Shown in pieces: positions 17,708 through 26,248 of a DNA stretch of 64,000 nucleotides; the first letter of the stretch is position 1, and every line of letters starts with the position of its first letter. The notes below the pieces were generated by a model. That model saw only the letters and a list, made by a program, of their open reading frames with translations. It did no database searches and was not told the DNA's origin. Source of the DNA: Paenibacillus sp. JJ-223 (GTDB taxonomy: Bacteria; Bacillota; Bacilli; Paenibacillales; Paenibacillaceae); NCBI RefSeq assembly GCF_927798175.1, contig NZ_CAKMMP010000002.1, positions 62,001-126,000 of the forward strand, given 5' to 3'. A program made the translations under genes and the position numbers.

Positions 17708-17742
17708 CAGCCAATTGGATGGCATCGCAGCCAACCAAATGG
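17708..17742. promoter_or_regulatory. Direct repeats, probable MocR-type binding site
   Basis: CAGCCAATTGGATGG (17708-17722) and CAGCCAACCAAATGG (17728-17742) share CAGCCAA....ATGG with a 20-bp offset, two helical turns. MocR/PdxR regulators characteristically bind tandem direct repeats. A TATAGT box follows at 17743-17748. Confidence 0.65.
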
Positions 17743-17916
17743 TATAGTTACTGCATATTGAGCCACGCTCAGGAAGCGCCCGAGTATTGACGATGAGTGC
17801 CGAGTTTAGACATTAGTTTCTCAAATATCAAGTTGCGCTTCACGCTGACCAGCCGTGCGGCCATTCCCCACAACCCGCTTGTTTTCCCATTCCGTTTACT
17901 GGAGGTGATGACCGGC

Positions 17917-19413
17917 ATGAAACATGCCGACAATGGCCAAACAGCTGCAGGCTGGAAGCCCAACCCCGCATCCCCCTTGCCGCTGTACCGTCAGATCGAG
18001 CTCCATATCCGCGATAAAATCATGGCAGGCGAGTGGACGGCCGGTTACCGTCTGCCTGCGCAGCGCGCCATGGCGGAGGCCATGGGGGTCAATCGCAGCA
18101 CCTTGATCACCGCGCTGGACAATCTCGCTGCCGCAGGCATGATTGAAGGACGTCATGGCGGGGGCACGTATGTCTGCGGAGCTGGCTGGCATGCGATCGC
18201 CCATGAGGCAGCAGCCTTTCCGAATTGGAACGAAGCCGTCGAGGAAGGATCGCATTACCCCAACCTGCCTGAGGTCCAGCATATTAACGAGGCGGAATTC
18301 CAGCCAGGCATCATCCGGCTGGGAACGGGCGAGCTTGCTCCCGAGCTGATGCCGCATGATGCCTTTCAGGCCATTTTGCGCTCCTTGCCAGAACGAAGCC
18401 GCACCCTGAACTACATGGAACCGCAGGGCAGCATGGAGCTGCGCACCGCCATATCGGCCCATTTGCAGGCACATGGCGTGCAAGCTTCTCCGGCATCCAT
18501 CCTGATCGTGTCCGGCTCGATTCAGGCCTTGCACCTCATATCGGTTGGTTTGCTTCCGCGCGGATCGGCGGTGATGCTGGAGCGTCCGTCCTATCTGTAT
18601 TCGATCCATGCTTTTCAGTCCGCCGGGCTGAAATTGAACGGCATCGCCATGGATGGCGAAGGACCGCTGCTCCCTGCTCTGGCAGAAGCTGCCCGGCGCG
18701 GAGGGGTCGGCAAAAGCAACATCTCGCTGCTCTATACGATCCCGAGCTTCCACAACCCCACCGGCGCGCTGATGAGCGAAGAGCGCCGCCAAGAGCTGCT
18801 GGCCGCAGCCCACGCCTCCGGCATCGCCATCCTGGAGGATGCCGCTTACGCGGATCTGTGGCTGGAGGCCCCGCCGCCGCCATCGCTCAAGGCGCGCGAC
18901 CGGGACGGCAGGGTGCTCTACATGGGCACCCTGTCCAAAGCCGTCAGCCCCGGACTGCGTCTGGGCTGGCTGGTCGGGCCCGAGCAGGTCATACGCCGGC
19001 TCGCCGACATCAAAATGCAAACCGACTACGGAACCAGCTCCCTTGCTCAGGAAGCTGCCGCACTCTGGTTTGCCGAAGGGCATCACGAGCAGCATCTGGA
19101 ACGCCTGCGCCCCGAGCTGCGCAGGCGGCGGGACTACATGCTGGAGCTGCTCGAACGGCATTTCCGCGGCCTGGCCGAATGGAACAGGCCTGCCGGCGGC
19201 TTCTACGTCTGGCTCCGGTTTACGGCCGGCCAGCCTTCGATCCGCAAACTGTTCCACGCCTGCCTGGAACAGGGCGTGTTAATCCATCCCGGCTACCTGT
19301 ACGACCGCCTGGATGCCGAACATTTGCGGCTGTCCTATGCTTACGCATCGCCGGAGGAAATGGAACGCGGCCTGCGTATCCTTGCCCAGACGGCAAAGCG
19401 CATGCTGGATTAA
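17917..19413 (+). CDS. MocR/PdxR-type regulator (GntR HTH fused to aminotransferase-like domain)
   Basis: A 498-aa two-domain regulator. The N-terminal winged helix (about residues 20-90) has LPLYRQIELHIRDKI, LPAQRAMAEAMGVNRSTL and GRHGGGTYV. The C-terminal fold type I aminotransferase-like domain has YTIPSFHNPTGALMS, EDAAYADLW, the PLP-lysine motif GTLSKAVSPGLRLGW and a C-terminal RLSYAY arginine. Such proteins bind PLP and regulate vitamin B6 or amino-acid genes and usually lack aminotransferase activity. The ATG at 17917 follows GGAGG by 11 nt; the ATG at 17908 is too close. It is divergent from the LysE-type exporter, its likely target. Confidence 0.93.
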   Translation: MKHADNGQTAAGWKPNPASPLPLYRQIELHIRDKIMAGEWTAGYRLPAQRAMAEAMGVNRSTLITALDNLAAAGMIEGRHGGGTYVCGAGWHAIAHEAAAFPNWNEAVEEGSHYPNLPEVQHINEAEFQPGIIRLGTGELAPELMPHDAFQAILRSLPERSRTLNYMEPQGSMELRTAISAHLQAHGVQASPASILIVSGSIQALHLISVGLLPRGSAVMLERPSYLYSIHAFQSAGLKLNGIAMDGEGPLLPALAEAARRGGVGKSNISLLYTIPSFHNPTGALMSEERRQELLAAAHASGIAILEDAAYADLWLEAPPPPSLKARDRDGRVLYMGTLSKAVSPGLRLGWLVGPEQVIRRLADIKMQTDYGTSSLAQEAAALWFAEGHHEQHLERLRPELRRRRDYMLELLERHFRGLAEWNRPAGGFYVWLRFTAGQPSIRKLFHACLEQGVLIHPGYLYDRLDAEHLRLSYAYASPEEMERGLRILAQTAKRMLD

Positions 19414-19479
19414 ATTCCGCATGTAACGCCCCCTTGCACAGCACACTCACAAGCACTCACGCAGTTTTGACCGCGTCAC

Positions 19480-19635
19480 TAACGAATCCTACGCACGTTA
19501 TGTGCTGAACATCAGCCGCGTTATTCGAGGCAAAACGAGCGCAGCAGTCCTATTTTCCCCGATATAAAGACGCTGATGTTCGTTAGCATTCAAATCGGGC
19601 CAAAAAGTACCCCATAGCGTGTCTCAGGTTCGTTA
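19480..19635. repeat. Cluster of four 22-bp repeats (two forward, two reverse), locus 1
   Basis: Four related 22-bp units lie at 19480-19501 and 19503-19524 (forward) and 19564-19585 and 19614-19635 (reverse). They share TAACGAA at one end and CGYTAT at the other. The inner pair also forms GAACATCAGC/GCTGATGTTC, a perfect 10-bp inverted repeat. The block lies between the convergent MocR-type gene and the sugar ABC operon. The same arrangement occurs at 56910-57092. Confidence 0.85.
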
Positions 19636-19664
19636 CAGCTCGGACAAGATCAAATCACGAATAA

Positions 19665-19706
19665 AAGGGCATTCCCCGTCATGGTTATGACGCCCGGAAT
19701 GCCCTT
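19665..19706 (-). terminator. Rho-independent terminator of sugar ABC operon
   Basis: AAGGGCATTCC pairs perfectly with GGAATGCCCTT. The inner GGCGTCA/TGACG stem extends it, and a T-rich tail follows on the minus strand. Confidence 0.9.
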
Positions 19707-19860
19707 ATGATTTGCTCCATTTGCTCCAAACGAAAGATTGGCGACCTCACAGATTGCTTCACGGATCGCTTCGTCACCCACTTTATCGCTCACTCCATCC
19801 CCGCTTTGAGCTACCTTGCAGTTCGAAAGTTCCCATCCCATCCAATCCAATCCAACCAAA

Positions 19861-20688
19861 TCAGCCTTTTACCGCTCCCTCCGCGATTCCCTCCATGATG
19901 AATTTCTGGAAAAACGCATAGATCAGGACGACCGGAACGGCGGTCAGCACGAGGGACGACAGGATCAGCGGCCATTCCTTGTTGTACTCGCCAAACAGCA
20001 TATTCGTTGACAGAATCAACGTATAGCGGTTAACGTCCGTCAGCATGAGCAGCGGCAGCAGAAAGTCGTTCCAGATCCACAGGAAGTCCAGAATCGCAAT
20101 CGTTACCGTAATCGGCAGCAGCAGCGGGAAAATGATGCGGAAGAACGTCTGGAATTCATTACAGCCGTCCATCTGTGCCGATTCTTCCAGCTCGCGCGGA
20201 ATGGACTTCACAAACCCGTGATAGAGGAAGATGGCCATGTTGACGCCAAGTCCGACATAAATGAGGGCCAGCCCGTAGGTGCTTCCTTGTACCGCAAGCC
20301 CTTTCGCCACTCGCGTCAGCGGAATCATGATCGAGTGGAACGGCACCAGCATCGATGCCACGAACAGGAAAAAGATCAGGTTGCTTAGCCGTCCGGCTGT
20401 ACGCGACAATTTATATCCGGCCAGGGAAGCGCAGAATACGATACCGCCGATGCCGAGGAACGAGACGATTGCCGAGTTCATCGAACTGCGCAGCAGGTTG
20501 ATTTTGTTGAACGCATCCGTATAGTTTTCCCAGTGCAGCGTCGTTGGCAGCGCGATGAATGATTGAAACATTTCTCCCTGCGTTTTGAACGAATTGACGA
20601 CGGCCATATAGATCGGCAGCATGGCGAAGAGAGCACCTGCGATGAGCAGCAAGCGGATCAGGTAGCTGTTGACTTTTTGCATCCTCAT
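19861..20688 (-). CDS. Carbohydrate ABC transporter permease (MalG type)
   Basis: A 275-aa membrane permease with six predicted helices and the cytoplasmic EAA loop ELEESAQMDGCNEFQTFFRI, which contacts the ATPase. It pairs with the MalF-type permease upstream; the start codon overlaps that gene's stop by 4 nt (ATGA), so the two are translationally coupled. GAGGTGG precedes the ATG. The ATP-binding subunit is not encoded in the window; in such Firmicutes a shared MsmX-type ATPase usually serves CUT1 importers. Confidence 0.93.
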   Translation of the reverse strand: MRMQKVNSYLIRLLLIAGALFAMLPIYMAVVNSFKTQGEMFQSFIALPTTLHWENYTDAFNKINLLRSSMNSAIVSFLGIGGIVFCASLAGYKLSRTAGRLSNLIFFLFVASMLVPFHSIMIPLTRVAKGLAVQGSTYGLALIYVGLGVNMAIFLYHGFVKSIPRELEESAQMDGCNEFQTFFRIIFPLLLPITVTIAILDFLWIWNDFLLPLLMLTDVNRYTLILSTNMLFGEYNKEWPLILSSLVLTAVPVVLIYAFFQKFIMEGIAEGAVKG

Positions 20689-21570
20689 GCTTCCACCTCT
20701 TTCTTCTTCATGACCGTAATCTGAATGAGCGTAAAGATCAGCACGATAACGAACAGCACGACCGACTTGGCGCTGGCGTATCCATAACGAAAATTGTTCG
20801 AGAACGCTTCTTCATAGATGTTCATCGTGATCACCTGCGTAGCCCGTCCCGGTCCTCCACCTGTCAGACCATACACAACTTCAAATACCTTGAACGCGCC
20901 GTTCAGCGTAAGAAAGAAACAGATCGTGATCGCATGGGTAATCATCGGCATGACCACGTTGCGCAGCACTTGAAACGCGTTCGCTCCGTCAATGACGGCG
21001 GCCTCCTTCAAACTTTTCGGTACGCCCTGCAAGGCCGCCAGGTAAATGATCATCATGTACCCCACGCCATTCCAGAGCGATACGGTCAGAATCGAGTAGA
21101 ACGAAAACTGGGGATCCCCCAGCCACTGTTGGTCAAGGAACGTTATCGCCAGCTTTTCGGCCAGCTGCGGCAGCACTTGGGAAAAGATGAACGTCCACAT
21201 GAAGGCGCTGATAATTGTACTGATCATGTTCGGCATGAAGAACAGCGTCCGGAACAATCCTTTGCTGCGCGTACGCGTCTCGATGAACACGGCGAGCAGC
21301 AGTGCAATTCCGTTTTGCAGAATCAGCATAAATACGACGTACTTCATCGTGAACCACAGCGAATTCAGGAAATCGGGATCTTCCTTGAACAGCTCCACGA
21401 AGTTGCCCAAACCGATGAAGCTGTAGTCCTTATTTAGCCCGTTCCAGTCCGTCAAGCTGTAGAACATGCCGCCGAATGTCGGAATGAGCAGAAATATGGC
21501 ATAAATGATAAAGGCCGGTGCCGTAAACGCCAGCAAGGATAAATACTTTTTGAAAACATTCGTAGCCATA
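20685..21570 (-). CDS. Carbohydrate ABC transporter permease (MalF type)
   Basis: A 294-aa permease of the CUT1 class with about six membrane helices and the EAA loop LKEAAVIDGANAFQVLRNV. The ATG at 21570 is preferred to longer starts because GGGGGAGG lies about 9 nt upstream and the residues before it are not hydrophobic. It is second in the minus-strand operon after the solute-binding protein, separated from it by a perfect hairpin (21689-21725). With MalG-type and binding-protein partners it imports an oligosaccharide, presumably one cleaved by the GH42 enzyme at 26.2 kb. Confidence 0.93.
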
Positions 21571-21688
21571 GGCCGGGTCCTCCCCCTATTTGCGATGAGC
21601 ATATAAGCAGAAACGGGGGATGGAAGGCGATGTCTGCCACCCCATTTCTTCAGCTTAGCGACTGTGATGAATAAATGGCCGCTAATGG

Positions 21689-21725
21689 GTTGACAAAGCT
21701 CCAACTGCTGTGGAGCTTTGTCAAC
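21689..21725 (-). promoter_or_regulatory. Intercistronic hairpin between binding-protein and permease genes
   Basis: GTTGACAAAGCTCCA and its exact 15-bp reverse complement flank a 7-nt loop. No T-run of terminator length follows. Such hairpins after binding-protein genes often stabilise the upstream mRNA and reduce read-through, giving excess binding protein over permease. Confidence 0.75.
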
Positions 21726-21755
21726 AAAAGCGCGTACTCATTGATTCACAGTTTC

Positions 21756-23036
21756 CTACTTGTTGACTTTGTTGTACGATTTCCACGCCTTGTCGAGCGC
21801 ATCGATCACCTGTTGTTGGTTCAACTGTCCGGAGTAGTAGCCCTGCAGCGCCTTGCCTGACTCATCCTTCACTGCCTGCGGTACCGACGGATCCTGATAG
21901 GCTTTGCCTTCATTGACGTATTTCATGGCATCGTCCACCCAAGGGAAACTTTCAAAGTTGTGGACTTTCGCTACCGGATTGAATTTGAGCGCTTCATAGA
22001 ACGCACTGGAGTCTTTGTCGTCGAGAATGTAGTTCACGAAATCGAGCGCCACTTCCTTGTTTTTGCTGCTGGAAGAAACGGCGAGCGACGTGGACGTGCT
22101 CAGATTGATTTTGGTATCGTCCGGATTGTCGTTGATCGGCATCGGCGCAACGCCGAAATGGATGTCCGGGTTAGACTTCAGAATGGTCTCCGCATACCAC
22201 GGACCCTGTACCCACATCGCCGCTTTGCCTGTTGCAAATGCAGCCGCTCCGTCGTCCGCGCCGACTTCCAGCGCCTTCTCCGTGCCGTTTGCCGTCACCA
22301 GGTCAAAGGCATCAAACATCGCTTTCATGTCGGAAAACGAACCCTGATCCTGATTCATTTTGTCCAGGAAATCCTTGTGCTCGGATTGGGTGAGCGCGCC
22401 TACCGTCAGCGGCAGGAAGAGCTGTGGTACCCAAGCTTCCTTGTAGGCCAGCTCGAACGGCGTAATGCCGGCTGCTTTCAGCTTGTCGACGACCGCCTTC
22501 ATTTCAGTCAGCGTTGCTGGCGGTTCAAGCCCTTGTTCCTTGAAGATATCCTTGTTGTAGAGGTATCCCCATGACAGCGTTTCCAAAGGAACGGCAACGA
22601 TTTTACCATTGGCATCTGTCACGGAAGGTTTCACCGAATCAAGCAATTTGTCGACGAATGGCTGATCTGACAGGTCTTCCAGATAACCTGCCTTGCTGAA
22701 CGGCGGAATTTCGTTGACCGCGTGCACCGCGAATACGTCAGGCGCGTCGTTCGAGGCCAAGCGTGTCTTCAGAATCTGCGCAGCATTGTCCGCCGGCGGC
22801 ATCTCCAGCTGCACGTTTACTTCAATGTTTTTCTCCGCCTTCTCCTTGGCCTTGAACTGTTCTATATATTTATCGTAATGTTCCTTCAGCCGAGGTTGCG
22901 CAACGAATATTTTCAAATTGACCGTACTGCCGGATGCAGAGCCTCCCTGCGATTCGTCCGTTCCCGTACTCTGACCGCACCCTGCGAGCAGTACGCTGAC
23001 CAGTACCGCACTTGCGACGCTTTTCCATACCTTCAT
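21756..23036 (-). CDS. Carbohydrate ABC transporter solute-binding lipoprotein
   Basis: A 426-aa extracytoplasmic lipoprotein. The signal peptide ends in the lipobox LLAGC (Cys20), followed by a Ser/Gly linker. The mature part is a family 1 (MalE-like) sugar-binding protein with typical LKTRLASNDAPDVFAVH and GKAAMWVQGPWY segments. GGGAGG precedes the ATG. It is the first gene of the transporter operon and lies 100 nt downstream of the response regulator. A cre-like palindrome at 23094-23110 suggests catabolite control. The sugar is unknown; the GH42 neighbour points to a galactoside. Confidence 0.94.
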   Translation of the reverse strand: MKVWKSVASAVLVSVLLAGCGQSTGTDESQGGSASGSTVNLKIFVAQPRLKEHYDKYIEQFKAKEKAEKNIEVNVQLEMPPADNAAQILKTRLASNDAPDVFAVHAVNEIPPFSKAGYLEDLSDQPFVDKLLDSVKPSVTDANGKIVAVPLETLSWGYLYNKDIFKEQGLEPPATLTEMKAVVDKLKAAGITPFELAYKEAWVPQLFLPLTVGALTQSEHKDFLDKMNQDQGSFSDMKAMFDAFDLVTANGTEKALEVGADDGAAAFATGKAAMWVQGPWYAETILKSNPDIHFGVAPMPINDNPDDTKINLSTSTSLAVSSSSKNKEVALDFVNYILDDKDSSAFYEALKFNPVAKVHNFESFPWVDDAMKYVNEGKAYQDPSVPQAVKDESGKALQGYYSGQLNQQQVIDALDKAWKSYNKVNK

Positions 23037-23093
23037 CTCTCATGACCTCCCGGTGTGACTGGTTTGTCTTGCATAAGCCCATTATATGCTTGT

Positions 23094-23110
23094 AATGAAA
23101 GCGCTTCATT
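23094..23110. promoter_or_regulatory. cre-like palindrome upstream of sugar-binding protein gene
   Basis: AATGAAAGCGCTTCATT is a near-palindrome resembling the CcpA catabolite response element TGWAANCGNTNWCA with one base missing. It lies 58 nt before the start codon. Confidence 0.5.
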
Positions 23111-23136
23111 GGACAATACGGAGCTCTTGCATTGGA

Positions 23137-24219
23137 TTATTTTAAACTTTGTCCCTTGCGCATCTCTCCGGGAGACAAGCCGAAATGTTTCTTGAACACC
23201 CGATAAAAATAGGACACATCCTCATACCCGACCATTTCGGCGATATGTTTGAATGGAATGCTGTCGTCCATCACCCATTCCTTTGCCTTGGCCATCCGCA
23301 GCTGCACGATGTAGTCGACAACCGTGATGCCGTATTCCTTTTTGAACGCCTTGCTCAGATATTCCTTGCTGACAAAAAAGACTTGTGCCAGCTGCTCCAG
23401 CGTGATCGCTTCCATGCAATGCTGCTCCATGTGATGCCTGACCTCTTCAAGGTTCAGCTTATTCTTGAACTTCCGCTGCGCGATCACGCCTTCCAGCGCC
23501 TGACTGTAGAGGTCAAACGTCCAGGCCAGCGCCGCTGACGCCGTTGTCAATGCGGATGGAGGAGCAGGCTTTGCTGCCGAAGATTGCTCACCCGCTCCAT
23601 TGGAACTGCACAGTTCCCCGAGCAGGGTCTGCAAATCATGGACGACCCTGCCCAATTGCTGCGGTTTCCGCATGTCCTCTTTTTCCAGTTTCTCCTCCAG
23701 TTGGTTGAAAAGATCTCGCAGCTCCGGCATGTTCAGTTCGTTGAATCGAATGCGGACCTGCTGCTGAAAACGCGAAAATTCCCCAGCAAACATCCGGGAA
23801 TAAGGCTCCCACCCTTCCGGGCTGTAACGGACCTTCTCCAGATCACGCTTGCACTTTGCAAGCACGGCGTTCAGCTCATCCGGATTAACCGGCTTGAGCA
23901 AATAATCCGCTGCCCGGTGCCGAATGGCATGTTTCGCATAATTGAAGTCATCATAGCCGCTCACCACGATCACTTTGATTTGCGGGAACTGCGCGCTCAA
24001 TGTTTCCAGCAAGGCAACCCCGTCGGTGCCCGGCATGCGCATATCGGTAATGATGATATGGGGATTCTGCTGCTGCAGCTGCTGCAAAGCCTGATCCCCA
24101 TCCTCCGCTTCGCCAGCAACGACCATATCGAGTTCCTCCCACTCCCCCAAATTGCGCAAAATATCCCTGTTCCACGGTTCGTCGTCGACCAATAACACTC
24201 GATAAGGCTGCACGCTCAT
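23137..24219 (-). CDS. YesN-type response regulator with AraC DNA-binding domain
   Basis: A 360-aa protein. The receiver domain (residues 1-120) has the acidic pair VDDE, the phospho-acceptor Asp59 in IITDMRMPG and the Lys in LLKPVNP. A helical linker is followed by a C-terminal AraC-type double helix-turn-helix (about residues 255-355) ending in YFYRVFKKHFGLSPGEMRKG. It overlaps the upstream kinase by 4 nt (ATGA) and precedes the ABC transporter genes. It should activate that operon when the sugar is sensed by the kinase. Confidence 0.95.
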   Translation of the reverse strand: MSVQPYRVLLVDDEPWNRDILRNLGEWEELDMVVAGEAEDGDQALQQLQQQNPHIIITDMRMPGTDGVALLETLSAQFPQIKVIVVSGYDDFNYAKHAIRHRAADYLLKPVNPDELNAVLAKCKRDLEKVRYSPEGWEPYSRMFAGEFSRFQQQVRIRFNELNMPELRDLFNQLEEKLEKEDMRKPQQLGRVVHDLQTLLGELCSSNGAGEQSSAAKPAPPSALTTASAALAWTFDLYSQALEGVIAQRKFKNKLNLEEVRHHMEQHCMEAITLEQLAQVFFVSKEYLSKAFKKEYGITVVDYIVQLRMAKAKEWVMDDSIPFKHIAEMVGYEDVSYFYRVFKKHFGLSPGEMRKGQSLK

Positions 24220-26006
24220 ACGACTTCTCCTCCCTCGTCAAACGGAATGCGTACCGTCACTGTCGTTCCCTCTCCTACTTCGCTGTCGACGCTCATTCCA
24301 TAACCAGGGCCAAAATGCATGGTGATGCGCGATGCCGCATTTACAAGGCCGATGCTTGTCCCGGCACTCCATACCCGGTCTCCCTCTATGGCTACACGCT
24401 CCAGTCTGGCTTGCAGTTCGCTCCGTTTCCCGGCATCCATGCCCAGCCCGTTGTCATGAACGCGAATGATGATCTTCTTCCCTTCCCGAGCAACTTCAAT
24501 ATTTAATTTCCATTGCGCCTTTTTGTTTTCCAGGCCGTGCACGAACGCATTCTCCACAATAGGCTGAAGTGTAAGCTTCGGAATGGCACATCCCTTCAGA
24601 TCAGCTTCAATCTGCAGATGGTATTCGAGCCTGCCTGCAAATCGCTGCTGCTGGATCAGCATGTAATGTTCAAGCTGGTCCAGCTCGCTCTGGAGCGAAA
24701 CCAGCCCGTCCGGAGCCCGCACGATGTAGCGGAACATCTCGCTCAGCGCACGAATCACTTTGTACGTGTCGGCAGGCTTTTGCGAATACACCATGCCGCC
24801 GATCATTTGCAGCGTATTTTGCAAGAAATGCGGGTGGATCTGGGACTGCAAAGCCTTCAGCTCTGCCGTACGTTTATCCAGATTCATTTGGTAGTTTTCG
24901 CGGATATGCTCGCGGATGCGGCCAGCCATGCCATGCAGGTTTTTTTCCAGCAGCCCGATCTCGTCCACGCGTCCGGTGCGAACCACCTCCCTGTCCTTGA
25001 TGAGCCGAATGCCTTTCATGGCATTGGCCAGACTGACGATCGGCTTGGCCGTGCGCCAGGCAACGAGCGCTGCCAGTCCCACCGAAATCAGCGTAGCCAA
25101 GCCGCCTACGACAAGTCCGTATTTCATCGTTTCCAACGCGCTCTCATTAATGACATGGGCAGGCACGATCTTGACGAGACGCAGTCCCGAAGGGTCGATG
25201 GAATGGTAAAAGACATACTCCCGCTCGGTACGGATCAAACCCGCATCGTCTTGGGTATCCGCCAGTTTGTCCAATGCTTCTGCCGAAGGCTGGAATTCGG
25301 AATGGGGCTGATACACCGGATGGCCCGACGGGTCAGAGATGTACACGGTGTAATCGCCCCGGCCATCCAGCAGCTCCAGCGTCTGGTTGAACACGGTCCA
25401 TTTGATTTCCAGGCTGATCGCCCCGATCTGGGCCTGGTCCTCAAAGCGGTTCATGCTGCGGGTCATATGGAATTTTTCCGGGTCGTTCGGATCATTGATA
25501 ATCGTAAAATCTTTGTGCTCGGCAAAAAGCTCATGATACTCGGCCGGAATGCCCGAAACCGATTTAATCCGGTTTTCCATGGAGTTGAACGTAAACAACG
25601 TATCCAATTCCTTCAGGTACAGCTCCACGCCGAACACATAATTGCCGGCAGAGTAGTACACGCTGTTGAGCATGTTGAACACGGCCTTCTGCTCGTCGAA
25701 ACGGCTCGAGGCCGACGCATCCCGGTTCAGCGCCAAATACTGGTGCACCTCATCGCTGATCTGGATCGAGTAAATCAGGTTGTTCATGCGGGCGAACTGC
25801 TCTCCCAAGTAAGCCGAAGCCCACTTCATGTTGGCCCGGTTGGTCTCCATAATCTCTTCCTCCATCGAAGAGCGGGCATTTTCGGCCGCCATCGCGGTCA
25901 TAACCAGCACGGGCAATACCGCGACCAGCGTCATCGTCAGGATCAGTTTGTTGCGGATGCTGCGTTTGAACGGATCAGCCAGCTTGCGATACATTTCGGT
26001 AATCAT
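24216..26006 (-). CDS. YesM-type sensor histidine kinase
   Basis: A 596-aa membrane kinase of the HisK/LytS-like class. Two membrane helices (LILTMTLVAVLPVLVMTAMA and a second near residue 300) flank a large extracytoplasmic dCACHE-like sensor, followed by HAMP. The phospho-accepting His is in LQSQIHPHFLQNTLQMIGGM. The ATPase N-box is LQPIVENAFVHGLE and the G-boxes are HDNGLGM and GTSIGLVN. The ATG at 26006 has GGGGGAA 9 nt upstream. It is coupled to the response regulator and presumably senses the sugar imported by the adjacent transporter. Confidence 0.94.
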   Translation of the reverse strand: MITEMYRKLADPFKRSIRNKLILTMTLVAVLPVLVMTAMAAENARSSMEEEIMETNRANMKWASAYLGEQFARMNNLIYSIQISDEVHQYLALNRDASASSRFDEQKAVFNMLNSVYYSAGNYVFGVELYLKELDTLFTFNSMENRIKSVSGIPAEYHELFAEHKDFTIINDPNDPEKFHMTRSMNRFEDQAQIGAISLEIKWTVFNQTLELLDGRGDYTVYISDPSGHPVYQPHSEFQPSAEALDKLADTQDDAGLIRTEREYVFYHSIDPSGLRLVKIVPAHVINESALETMKYGLVVGGLATLISVGLAALVAWRTAKPIVSLANAMKGIRLIKDREVVRTGRVDEIGLLEKNLHGMAGRIREHIRENYQMNLDKRTAELKALQSQIHPHFLQNTLQMIGGMVYSQKPADTYKVIRALSEMFRYIVRAPDGLVSLQSELDQLEHYMLIQQQRFAGRLEYHLQIEADLKGCAIPKLTLQPIVENAFVHGLENKKAQWKLNIEVAREGKKIIIRVHDNGLGMDAGKRSELQARLERVAIEGDRVWSAGTSIGLVNAASRITMHFGPGYGMSVDSEVGEGTTVTVRIPFDEGGEVV

Positions 26007-26248
26007 AGGCGCATTCCCCCGATCGCGCTTGAATATAAAACGGTGCATCCTCATTTCTTCCGAGGCAGACATTCGCGTTCAGCGGGAGTCCACCATGAAA
26101 CCTACGGGAAGCAAATGTGTCGATATGTTTATAATTTCCGATAGGACAATGAAACGCCCCAGCATAAACAGCAAGGGCGCCTCCATCTCTATATTTTCAC
26201 TTAACAAGCCAATGTAAACCATCATGGACCAACCACGTTAACGGTCGT

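Noticed and set aside
24513..26144. 543-codon frame opposite the sensor kinase
   Set aside because: Shadow of the kinase gene; no domain, no ribosome binding site.
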